A DNA stretch of 40,537 nt, from contig CAJTZN010000036.1 of NCBI GenBank assembly GCA_910584065.1, positions 1 through 40,537 on the forward strand, given 5' to 3'. The notes under the pieces are model-generated. The model had not been told where the DNA came from. It saw only the letters and a list, made by a program, of their open reading frames with translations, and ran no database searches. Position numbers and translations under genes: made by a program. Positions 33,645-40,537 of this stretch are shown here, in pieces. The DNA comes from an uncultured Eubacterium sp. GTDB taxonomy: Bacteria; Bacillota; Clostridia; Lachnospirales; Lachnospiraceae. Position 1 is the stretch's first letter. Each line of letters starts with the position of its first letter.

Positions 33645-34367
33645 CTAGCGTCTGCCCGGCGGCGCCTGCTGTTTCATATAGCGCAGGATCACGCTGGAAA
33701 ATTCTTTGCTCCGCAGGCGGGAGACGGGAATCTGTTTTCCGTTTTCCATATAGGCGGTCCCGTTTTTATAGCTTTTCAAATATTTCAGATGAATGAGAAA
33801 ACTTCTGTGGCAGCGGAAAAAGCTGTCGTCCAGTTTTGTTTCCAGATGATCGATCCGGTCATAGAAATCAATGATTTCGGACGAGACGAGATGCACGTAC
33901 ACTTTCCGGTCGATGACTTCGCAGAACACAATGTCCCCGGAGGGGATGATGATGCTTTCGTACCCTCTCTGAATGAGCAGGCTCGTCCCGCCGGCATCCA
34001 GCATGGAAGCCAGAAGGCGTTCCATCGTTTTTGCAAACTGTTTTTCCCCGATCGGCTTCACCAGATAATCAAACGCCTGGACCTCAAAAGATTCGAACAC
34101 CATTTCTTTGAGAACGGTGGTGAATATGAGGAAACCTTTAAACTTGCGGCGGCGGAGCCTGCGGGCGGTCTCCATCCCGTTTACGCCCTCCATTTGGATG
34201 TCGAGAAAAAGGATGTCGATGTTCGTCTGGCTGCGCAGCAACTGTTCACCGCTCGTGAACTGCGAGATCATGACGTCCCTGTTTTTCCCGCGGAAGAACT
34301 CCGCTGCCATTTCCCGCAGCGCATCGGACATATGCGGTTCGTCGTCGCAGATCGCTATGTGGATCAT
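33645..34367 (-). CDS. LytTR-family response regulator
   Basis: The 240-aa protein has a receiver domain (IAICDDEPHM, phospho-Asp in IDILFLDIQMEGVNG, then YLVKPIGEKQF). A LytTR DNA-binding domain follows, with ILFCE-type VFCEVIDRKVYVHL, FFRCHRSFLIHLKYLKS and PVSRLRSKEF. ATG 34367 is chosen for its AGGAGGTGATCCC ribosome site; the frame stays open 40 codons further upstream without support. Its partner is the GHKL kinase at 32318-33610. Confidence 0.9.
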   Translation of the reverse strand: MIHIAICDDEPHMSDALREMAAEFFRGKNRDVMISQFTSGEQLLRSQTNIDILFLDIQMEGVNGMETARRLRRRKFKGFLIFTTVLKEMVFESFEVQAFDYLVKPIGEKQFAKTMERLLASMLDAGGTSLLIQRGYESIIIPSGDIVFCEVIDRKVYVHLVSSEIIDFYDRIDHLETKLDDSFFRCHRSFLIHLKYLKSYKNGTAYMENGKQIPVSRLRSKEFSSVILRYMKQQAPPGRR

Positions 34368-34492
34368 GGGATCACCTCCTGAAAAATAATATTTTACCAT
34401 GTTCTCCGTGTGAAAACAATCAAATTGCAGGGAAATGTAGTTTTGTCGCCGCCGGTTGCAAAGCTGCCGTTGGATGTTTTCCCACATTCGTA

Positions 34493-34521
34493 TTGTGTTC
34501 TTTAGGCAGATGTGATATGCT
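34493..34521 (+). promoter_or_regulatory. Putative promoter of the alcohol dehydrogenase gene
   Basis: TTGTGT (34493-34498), a 17-nt spacer and TATGCT (34516-34521) sit 73 nt before the ATG. The -10 is only a moderate match. Confidence 0.4.
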
Positions 34522-34594
34522 AATAGCAGCGAAACGGGCTGCTGTATGACCGGCAGTTCACAAAAAATATTGCATGTTAAAGGAGGATTGGAAC

Positions 34595-35776
34595 ATGGGA
34601 AGATTTACATTACCTAGAGATCTTTACTATGGAAAAGATGCACTGGAGAACCTGAAAAACCTTGCGGGGACGAAGGCGATCGTTGTTTCGGGCGGGAGTT
34701 CGATGCGCAGGGGCGGCTTCCTCGACCAGGTGGAGAAGTACTTAAAAGAAGCGGGCATGGAAGTCCGGTTTTTTGAGGGAGTTGAGCCGGATCCTTCGGT
34801 GGAAACGGTGATGAAGGGCGCAGAAGCGATGAAAGAGTTCCAGCCGGACTGGATCGTTTCCATCGGCGGCGGTTCGCCGATCGACGCGGCAAAGGCGATG
34901 TGGGCTTTTTATGAGTATCCGGACACGACGTTTGAGGATCTGTGCACGCCGTTCAATTTCCCGAAACTCAGGACGAAGGCGCGGTTCTGCGCGATTCCTT
35001 CGACTTCCGGCACGGCCACGGAAGTAACGGCCTTTTCGGTGATCACGGATTACGCGAAAGGCATCAAGTATCCGCTGGCCGATTTTGAGATCACGCCGGA
35101 CGTAGCCATCGTGGATCCGGCGCTCGTTGAGAGCCTTCCGGAAAAACAGGTTGCCTACACGGGAATGGATGCGCTCACCCATGCGATCGAGGCCTATGTA
35201 TCAACGCTGAACAGTCCATTTACCGATCCGCTGGCGATCAAGGCGATCGAGATGGTATTTGACTATCTGCCGCAGTCCTATCAGAAGGATATGGACGCGC
35301 GCGAGCAGATGCATTATGCCCAGTGTCTGGCGGGCCAGGCATTTTCCAACGCGCTGCTCGGCATCGTGCACTCGATGGCGCACAAAACGGGAGCGGCGTT
35401 CTCGACAGGCCATATTCCGCACGGATGCGCGAACGCCATCTATCTGCCCTATGTTATCAAATACAATGCCCATGAACCGGAAGCAATGCGGCGGTATGCG
35501 GATATAGCAAGAAGAGTAGGGCTTGGCGGGACTTCGGAAAAGGCACAGGTCAATGCGCTGATCGATAAGATCGAGCAGTTTAACCGCGCGATGAACATCC
35601 CGAAGACGATCCAGGAATTTGGCGTAAAAGAGGATGAGTTTTTGGAAAAACTGGATGCGATCGCGGAAAACGCGGTGGGAGACGCCTGCACGGGTTCAAA
35701 TCCGAGAACGATCACGCCCGAGCAGATGGCGAAACTGTTTAAGTGTACATTTTATGGTACAGAAGTTGATTTCTGA
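34595..35776 (+). CDS. Iron-containing (group III) alcohol dehydrogenase
   Basis: The 393-aa protein has the NAD(P)-binding SIGGGSPIDAAKAMW, the TSGTATEVTAFSVI motif and metal-binding regions YTGMDALTHAIEAYVS and GIVHSMAHKTGAAF followed by GHIPHGCANAI. These supply the Asp and three His ligands of group III enzymes. Members interconvert alcohols and aldehydes, such as butanol or propanediol intermediates; the substrate is not readable here. ATG 34595 follows AAAGGAGG. It is a single-gene unit ending at a clear terminator. Confidence 0.92.
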   Translation: MGRFTLPRDLYYGKDALENLKNLAGTKAIVVSGGSSMRRGGFLDQVEKYLKEAGMEVRFFEGVEPDPSVETVMKGAEAMKEFQPDWIVSIGGGSPIDAAKAMWAFYEYPDTTFEDLCTPFNFPKLRTKARFCAIPSTSGTATEVTAFSVITDYAKGIKYPLADFEITPDVAIVDPALVESLPEKQVAYTGMDALTHAIEAYVSTLNSPFTDPLAIKAIEMVFDYLPQSYQKDMDAREQMHYAQCLAGQAFSNALLGIVHSMAHKTGAAFSTGHIPHGCANAIYLPYVIKYNAHEPEAMRRYADIARRVGLGGTSEKAQVNALIDKIEQFNRAMNIPKTIQEFGVKEDEFLEKLDAIAENAVGDACTGSNPRTITPEQMAKLFKCTFYGTEVDF

Positions 35777-35815
35777 TTTTTTCGTGCGAGTGGGATCGGC
35801 CGGAAGATGATGACG

Positions 35816-35865
35816 TAAAAAACGGGCGCAGAAGCAGGATGTCATACCTGCGCGTCCGTTTTTTT
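35816..35865 (+). terminator. Rho-independent terminator after the alcohol dehydrogenase gene
   Basis: ACGG-GCGCAG (35822-35831) pairs with CTGCGC...CCGT (35848-35859) with a 2-nt bulge and a 16-nt loop, followed by seven T. An A-run on the left side would let it work on both strands. Confidence 0.75.
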
Positions 35866-35910
35866 GTGTGACGGGGTATCCACGATCCTCTTTTTTTCCG
35901 TGCCTGTCAC

Positions 35911-35939
35911 TGGACAATTATTGATGAAGGGCATATAAT
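35911..35939 (+). promoter_or_regulatory. Promoter of the hemerythrin gene
   Basis: TGGACA (35911-35916), a 17-nt spacer and TATAAT (35934-35939) give a near-consensus sigma-A promoter 69 nt before the ATG at 36009. Confidence 0.7.
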
Positions 35940-36008
35940 ATAGTAAATAAAGCTACAATAGGAGAATTTGTGTAATGCGCAAATGACATGCACAGATGGA
36001 GGATAAAG

Positions 36009-36890
36009 ATGGCAAAAGAGCTAGTATGGAATGAACGATTTAATATTGGTGTAGAAAAGGTTGATAAGGCACACCGGAGACTTTTTTCAATTGTTCACAA
36101 ATTAATGGTGCTTAGTGAAGATGAGAAAAAAAGAAAATGGGCGAGTGCGGAGGCGATCAAGTTTTTTAAAAGCTACGCGTTGAAGCACTTTGCGGAGGAA
36201 GAGGAGTATATGCGATCCATCCACTATGGCGGGTATGAAATGCACAAGCGCCTGCATGATGTGATGCGGGATAAAACGATCCCTGCATTGGAAAAAGATT
36301 TGGAGGAAAATGATTATTCCAGCGAATCGATCCAGCATTTCATAGGCATCAGTCTTGGATGGCTGACGGGGCATGTTCTCATCGAGGACCGCGCCATCAC
36401 CGGGAAGGTTCCGAAACGGTGGGATTCGGTACAGCCGAAAAATGTGACTGCCGCGATGGAAAAAGTGGTTTCCCAGATCATCCTGGAAGTATTTAAGCTT
36501 CAAGCCCGGACGGTCAGCTTACAATACGCAGGGGAAGATTTTGGCAAATGTATTTACGACCGGATTTCCTATCGGTCGAAAGAGGGAAAGCGGCTTCAGG
36601 TCTTTCTCGTGATGGAAGAGCGTCTTGCGCTGAGAACAGTTGGACAAATGCTGGACATTGAATTTAAGAAAGTCGATAAAATGGTGCTCGATGCGGTGAG
36701 GCAGATTTCACAGCAGATAATGGTGCATATGAGAGGATATTTTAAGATGCTCGAGCAGTATGAATTTGAGAAAGACCACATGCTGACAAAAGAACAGCTG
36801 GAACAGGAGTTTCTGTCCGAGTATCCCCGTTACAGCCTGCTGTTTGATACGGGCATCGGATATTTTGCGTTTTGTATCAAGATGCGGTAA
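36009..36890 (+). CDS. Bacteriohemerythrin with a C-terminal CheX-like domain
   Basis: The 293-aa protein opens with a hemerythrin domain (about 1-135): LVWNERFNIGVEKVDKAHRR, YALKHFAEEEEYM, HKRLHDVMRD and GWLTGHVLIEDRA. These supply the His and Glu/Asp ligands of the di-iron oxygen-binding site. Residues about 145-293 form a second domain: FLVMEERLALRTVGQMLDIE then VLDAVRQISQQIMVHMRGY. This recalls the CheX/CheC phosphatase fold by length and pattern, though no clear catalytic E-x3-N pair is seen. The combination suggests an oxygen- or NO-linked signalling protein. ATG 36009 follows GGAGG. The first domain is secure, the second inferred. Confidence 0.85.
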   Translation: MAKELVWNERFNIGVEKVDKAHRRLFSIVHKLMVLSEDEKKRKWASAEAIKFFKSYALKHFAEEEEYMRSIHYGGYEMHKRLHDVMRDKTIPALEKDLEENDYSSESIQHFIGISLGWLTGHVLIEDRAITGKVPKRWDSVQPKNVTAAMEKVVSQIILEVFKLQARTVSLQYAGEDFGKCIYDRISYRSKEGKRLQVFLVMEERLALRTVGQMLDIEFKKVDKMVLDAVRQISQQIMVHMRGYFKMLEQYEFEKDHMLTKEQLEQEFLSEYPRYSLLFDTGIGYFAFCIKMR

Positions 36891-36920
36891 ATGAAGTTTC
36901 GGTTTTGGATGAGAGGAAAT

Positions 36921-37580
36921 ATGATCATGTATCAATACTATTTTTTTGATCTGGACGGCACGTTGACGGACCCAGGGATCGGGATAACAAATTCCGTCAT
37001 GTATTCGTTAAAGAAAATGGGACGGGAGGTCAAAGAAAGGGAAGAGCTGTATCGGTTCATCGGCCCGCCGTTAGTCGAATCGTATATGGATTACTGTGGC
37101 TTTTCGAAGGAGCAGGCGGAAGAAGCGATCGCATATTACCGGGAGTATTTCAGTGAAAAAGGAATCTTTGAAAATGAATTGTATCCCGAAATTCCGGACG
37201 TTTTAAAGTCGCTGAAAAGCGGGGGAAAGAAACTTGTGCTCGCCACATCGAAACCGGAACCGTTTGCCGTGCGGATCTTAAAACATTTCGCATTGTATCC
37301 GTATTTTGACCTGATCGGCGCGGCGACGATGGACGGCAGCAGGAGTAGAAAAGAAGATGTAATTGCCTGTGCGCTTGACGCGGTTGGGGAAGAGGCCGGG
37401 GGCAGGGCGGAAATACTGATGGTGGGTGACAGGGAGCAGGATATTTACGGCGCGAAAGTAAATGGAATAGACAGTGCCGGGGTATTGTACGGGTATGGGG
37501 ATGAGGAGGAGTTGAGGTGCGCGGGCGCGGACTATCTGGTCAAACGGCCTTCGGACATATTGAATCTGATGAGAAGCTGA
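36921..37580 (+). CDS. HAD-superfamily phosphatase, phosphoglycolate phosphatase-like
   Basis: The 219-aa protein shows motif I FFDLDGTLTDPGIGI with the nucleophile Asp, motif II VLATSKPEPFA and motif III/IV MVGDREQDIYGAKVNG, with a helical cap between. This is the Gph/PpaX-like branch. GAGAGG precedes ATG 36921 by 4 nt and ATG 36927 by 10 nt; either may be used, and an upstream ATG at 36891 overlaps the hemerythrin stop. Substrate is unknown; close relatives act on phosphoglycolate, pyrophosphate or nucleotides. Confidence 0.88.
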   Translation: MIMYQYYFFDLDGTLTDPGIGITNSVMYSLKKMGREVKEREELYRFIGPPLVESYMDYCGFSKEQAEEAIAYYREYFSEKGIFENELYPEIPDVLKSLKSGGKKLVLATSKPEPFAVRILKHFALYPYFDLIGAATMDGSRSRKEDVIACALDAVGEEAGGRAEILMVGDREQDIYGAKVNGIDSAGVLYGYGDEEELRCAGADYLVKRPSDILNLMRS

Positions 37581-37651
37581 ACATGATTGAAAAAGTGTAT
37601 GATATTCCGATAGAGGATGTTAATGCGGCTACTCTTTTGCTATATAATTAA

Positions 37652-37690
37652 CGATAATTGACCGATATATAAATTAGCAATATATTATCG
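37652..37690 (+). promoter_or_regulatory. Promoter bracketed by an inverted repeat, probable BlaI-type operator
   Basis: TTGACC (37658-37663), a 17-nt spacer and TATATT (37681-37686) form the promoter. A dyad CGATAAT (37652-37658) / ATTATCG (37684-37690) overlaps both the -35 and -10, so a bound dimer or dimer pair would block polymerase. The next gene is a BlaI/MecI repressor, implying autoregulation. Confidence 0.55.
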
Positions 37691-37706
37691 AAAGGCAGGG
37701 AGCGGC

Positions 37707-38132
37707 ATGGCAAAGGAAGAGATCACACCGAGTGAATGGCACATCATGGAAGTATTGTGGGCGTGCGGGAAGCCTTTGACGTCCTCTGAGGTTTACAAAA
37801 GGATGCAGGCAAATGTGGATATGTCGATGCGGATGGTTCGGGTGCTGCTGAACCGCCTGAATCAGAAAGATATCCTCGGCTACACAGTAGATCCACATGA
37901 TTCGAGGGTTTACCACTATTATGCGCAAAGGTCGAGGGAGGAGTGCGTGAAGGAGAAAAGCAGGAAGTTCGTGGACCGCTATTTTTCCGGTAACGGGACA
38001 AATGCGATGGCGGCGCTGCTACAGAGTTTTGAGCCGACGGATGAACAGATCAGGGAACTGGAGGAAATCCTGGAAAAATGCAGGGACCGTGACACAAAGT
38101 CCCGGGATAAAGAGGGTGGCCGCTATGATTGA
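37707..38132 (+). CDS. BlaI/MecI-family transcriptional repressor
   Basis: The 141-aa protein begins ITPSEWHIMEVLWACGKPLT and has the winged helix VRVLLNRLNQKDILGYTVD and HYYAQRSREE, then a C-terminal helical dimer part. This is the BlaI/MecI layout. It is followed by an M56 peptidase gene that overlaps by 8 nt, the usual repressor/sensor-protease pair. Target genes beyond its own operon are not visible here; no beta-lactamase gene lies in the window. Confidence 0.9.
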   Translation: MAKEEITPSEWHIMEVLWACGKPLTSSEVYKRMQANVDMSMRMVRVLLNRLNQKDILGYTVDPHDSRVYHYYAQRSREECVKEKSRKFVDRYFSGNGTNAMAALLQSFEPTDEQIRELEEILEKCRDRDTKSRDKEGGRYD

Positions 38133-39375
38133 CTGGACGCGGCTTGGCAGCCTCATGGATTTCTGCGCGGTATATTACACGACCCAGCTTGTGCGGTGCG
38201 CGGCTTTTTCCTATTTGCTGCTCGGACTTGTGATGCTGCTCCGGAAGATGCCTTTTTCAAGATGGACATTCATAAGGGGGCTGCTGTGGTCATCGTTCCT
38301 GCTCATCCCGTTTCTTGGAAAGTTAAAGCTGTTTTATGAAAATGAAGCTGTGCTGAGGATAACATGGTGGGTAACACGTGGAACGATGACCTGCCTTTGG
38401 ATTGACCGTATTTATATGGCCGCTATTTTTGCCTCTGCTGTCTGCCTGTTCGGGAAGGGACTGCGCCTTCGGAAATCAGTGGCCGGGATGGAAAAGGCCT
38501 CGCTGGATGGTATTCGGGTCAGGGTGACGGACATGAATGTCACGCCGTTTACTATCGGACTTCTGAAACCGGAGATTGTCATTCCAAGAGTGATATGGGA
38601 GGGGTATGGCAGGGATGAGTTGATGTCTGTTGTGCAGCATGAGCGGACGCATATCCGGTTGGGACATTTGTGGTTTGGATTTCTGTGGGACATCTTGCGG
38701 TGCCTCTTATGGGTGAACCCATTACTGACGATCTTCCAAAAACAGTTCCGGGCGGATATGGAGGATATCTGTGACAGAGTGTGCATACAGAGCAGCGGGA
38801 TGACGGCGCATGAATATGGCCTGGTGCTCTTGAAAACCCTGAATCTGCTGCGTTCCGATTCAAAGGGCACGCCGCCCGCCATCACTTACGCGGGGGAAAG
38901 GGAATTTGCGGACATGAAAAGGCGGATGAGTGAAATTGCCGGTTTTCGCCCGTATCGGAAAAAAGTGTTTGCGGGCATGGCAGTCGCGGCCGCCCTGGTG
39001 ATCGCGGCGCTGTTTCTGACGGTACAAACAAGTTCCTTTGCCCGATGTAATGAAAGCCGGGATATTATGATTGGAATTTCTAACGGCGAACCTGAAATCG
39101 TTTCCAGTGATACCGGAAAACTGGCGCAGATGATCTCGTATGATGACAGATATGTTTATGTTGACCGGGAAGCCTTTGAAAAGTTTCTGGGAGAAAACGA
39201 CGCGGATGGGGAAATATGGATCGTTTTTGGCGGTTTTTTTAAACTCCCGGGTTTAGCTGGCGCGGCGGAAACTTGTATTTATGAAAGTGAAAGCGGTTCC
39301 GAGGACAAAATGGTACAGATTCCCTATGACAGTATAAGAGGCGACTGGTATTTGGAATTGCTTCGTTTGTTATAG
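38125..39375 (+). CDS. M56-family (BlaR1-like) membrane zinc peptidase without a penicillin-sensor domain
   Basis: The 416-aa protein has four membrane helices: near 24-40, 50-68 and 85-105, and again near 285-305 (AGMAVAAALVIAALFLTV). A cytoplasmic zinc protease motif H172-E-R-T-H176 lies in VVQHERTHIRLGH. BlaR1 would next have a ~250-residue penicillin-binding domain; here only about 110 residues follow the last helix, with no SxxK-type motif. The signal is therefore probably not a beta-lactam. It likely cleaves or triggers cleavage of the BlaI-type repressor encoded just upstream. Confidence 0.85.
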   Translation: MIDWTRLGSLMDFCAVYYTTQLVRCAAFSYLLLGLVMLLRKMPFSRWTFIRGLLWSSFLLIPFLGKLKLFYENEAVLRITWWVTRGTMTCLWIDRIYMAAIFASAVCLFGKGLRLRKSVAGMEKASLDGIRVRVTDMNVTPFTIGLLKPEIVIPRVIWEGYGRDELMSVVQHERTHIRLGHLWFGFLWDILRCLLWVNPLLTIFQKQFRADMEDICDRVCIQSSGMTAHEYGLVLLKTLNLLRSDSKGTPPAITYAGEREFADMKRRMSEIAGFRPYRKKVFAGMAVAAALVIAALFLTVQTSSFARCNESRDIMIGISNGEPEIVSSDTGKLAQMISYDDRYVYVDREAFEKFLGENDADGEIWIVFGGFFKLPGLAGAAETCIYESESGSEDKMVQIPYDSIRGDWYLELLRLL

Positions 39376-39534
39376 GCGCAGCATGGATGAAAGATGGAGG
39401 AATCAAGATCCAGTGAGTAGCTTATAATGTTTCAAAGAAACTGGGGAGCATACACGATCAGGTATTAGGCACAAATCTTATATCGGAAAAGGTAGACAGC
39501 ATTAGGAAAATTTTTAACGCTGTTTCCTCCCGGT

Positions 39535-40431
39535 TTAAGGAAGATATTTAGTTTTCTTCTGTCTGTATTCATTTGGACTCATATGATAATGCTGTCTAAA
39601 CTTTCGGCAAAAATAGCCGGAACTTGAAAATCCCGTTTCTTCTGCAATGGAAGAAACAGATTTTTGAGTGGCATAGAGCTGTTCGGCAGCCTGCGCCAGT
39701 CTGTATTGGATGAGGTACGATACTGGAGAAATATGGATACCTGACTGAAAAATGTTTAAAGCCCCGCTTTTGCTGATAGATGCGGATGCTGCAATCATCT
39801 CAAGAGTAATTTCTTCCATGTAGTGGTCATGAATGTACTGCATCATAGCTTGTAACCTTGCCTGCTTGTGATTTAAACGATGAATACCGCTGGAACCGGA
39901 ATCCAAGTCTAAATTTTTTGACAATACATTCCAAAGTTGAAATAGAAGCTGTATTGTACATAATTCATTATCCTGCTCTGTTTCCTGAAGGGTAAAAATT
40001 TGTGACAAAAGCTCCAAAGCATTGTTTTCCCATGTTGTGTATGGACTAAAAACATGATATGGAACAGACGAGTTTATAACAGGGAGGATATATTTTTCGT
40101 AAATCAGACTTTTTTCAGGCGCTATCAAGGTTGGTGAAAAAACAATATTGGGGGCAAATGTACTGCATTGTGCTTCAAAACGGTGCAGTATACCGCTGTT
40201 GATAAATATGCCGTAACCTTTATGCAGTTCTATTTTGCTTGTTTCCACAAGGCAGAGTGCTGTGCCTTCGGCAACAAACAGGAATTCCAGTTCATGATGC
40301 CAGTGCCAGTCAATGCGGTGAAAGTCAAATTGCCAAATATTTTCGGGATAGTATGCAAAAGGATAATTGCTGTTCCCATGCCGGACGGTTTCTCGCAACG
40401 TTTCATCTGTTGTAGTCCTGTAAATGTCCAT
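39535..40431 (-). CDS. AraC-family regulator with N-terminal cupin domain
   Basis: The 298-aa protein has a cupin-type ligand domain (DFHRIDWHWHHELEFLFVAE, then LHKGYGIFINSGILHRFEA) and a C-terminal double helix-turn-helix. The latter reads YMEEITLEMIAASASISKS, then SIAEETGFSSSGYFCRKFRQ and MSPNEYRQKK. Such regulators usually control sugar-use genes nearby. ATG 40431 is chosen for its GAGGTGG site; the frame stays open 25 codons upstream. Its target is probably the divergent gene that starts just past the right edge. Confidence 0.9.
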   Translation of the reverse strand: MDIYRTTTDETLRETVRHGNSNYPFAYYPENIWQFDFHRIDWHWHHELEFLFVAEGTALCLVETSKIELHKGYGIFINSGILHRFEAQCSTFAPNIVFSPTLIAPEKSLIYEKYILPVINSSVPYHVFSPYTTWENNALELLSQIFTLQETEQDNELCTIQLLFQLWNVLSKNLDLDSGSSGIHRLNHKQARLQAMMQYIHDHYMEEITLEMIAASASISKSGALNIFQSGIHISPVSYLIQYRLAQAAEQLYATQKSVSSIAEETGFSSSGYFCRKFRQHYHMSPNEYRQKKTKYLP

Positions 40432-40463
40432 AAAATACCACCTCACAAAACATAATTTGCTAT

Positions 40464-40492
40464 ATTGTACCATAAGTATGTGATTTTGTGCA
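40464..40492 (-). promoter_or_regulatory. Putative promoter of the AraC-family gene
   Basis: On the minus strand TGCACA (complement of 40487-40492), a 17-nt spacer and TACAAT (complement of 40464-40469) lie 32 nt before the ATG. Confidence 0.45.
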
Positions 40493-40537
40493 ATGACTGG
40501 AAACAAATTATGCGATATAATCTCATTCGTTAGGAGG
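40493..40537 (+). promoter_or_regulatory. Promoter and ribosome binding site of a gene starting beyond the right edge
   Basis: ATGACT (40493-40498), 17 nt and TATAAT (40516-40521) read rightward, and the last bases are AGGAGG (40532-40537). A plus-strand gene probably begins within a few bases outside the window, divergent from the AraC gene and likely under its control. Confidence 0.45.

Noticed and set aside
33552..34382. 276-codon plus-strand open frame opposite the LytTR regulator
   Set aside because: Antisense shadow of a well-supported LytTR gene with a strong ribosome site.

Overview
The window reads as a chromosome segment of a low-to-moderate GC Firmicute, most likely a gut Clostridia (Lachnospiraceae-like). 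The reasons are strong AGGAGG-type ribosome binding sites, GTG/TTG starts, lantibiotic-defence ABC/two-component sets, an AgrC/LytTR pair, a BlaI/M56 pair and a hemerythrin. All assignments come from reading motifs by eye; no database search was run.

Layout. 1-1239: decayed AraC/effector-domain pieces. 1390-5054: two overlapping half-size ABC exporters. 5161-7677 (minus): ATPase, two permeases and a small membrane protein of lantibiotic-protection type, divergent from a response regulator/kinase pair (7834-9931), with an 11-bp-periodic operator-like array between them. 10152-21217: one tightly packed type III CRISPR operon: HD-less Cas10, a 735-aa RAMP fusion (probable Cas7-Cas5-Cas11), a two-RAMP Cas7, a small Csx19-like protein, a 739-aa Cas7-type RAMP (TIGR03986-like), a CARF-TIR effector and Cas6. 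The gene set resembles the III-D variant called III-Dv. 21218-22735: remnants (a HicB-like N-terminus, the C-terminal part of a primase with a PriL-like cysteine domain, a DUF6431-like mobile-element protein). 22958-24142: leader promoter and a CRISPR array of 14 identical 37-nt repeats and 13 spacers. 24463-27928: a second response regulator/ABC/kinase locus with four phased TCTTTAC repeats ahead of the ABC genes. 28007-40431: ordinary chromosomal genes (SDR, solute-binding lipoprotein plus HD-GYP protein, GHKL kinase plus LytTR regulator, iron alcohol dehydrogenase, hemerythrin with a possible CheX-like domain, HAD phosphatase, BlaI plus M56 peptidase, AraC regulator).

How the CRISPR parts fit. 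The array repeat has a GCCC/GGGC hairpin whose base lies exactly 8 nt from the repeat end, so Cas6 cleavage there would give an ATTGACAC 5' handle. The array and the cas operon have closely similar promoters, both reading rightward. In that orientation three spacers are antisense to what look like Shine-Dalgarno/ATG regions of foreign genes, as expected for an RNA-targeting complex. Target binding would trigger Cas10 to make a cyclic oligoadenylate, which the CARF domain would sense and the TIR domain would convert into NAD+ loss or a related toxic output. The effector also carries what looks like a HEPN domain whose RNase motif has lost its histidine. No cas1/cas2 is present; the primase remnant suggests that a former adaptation module has been deleted.
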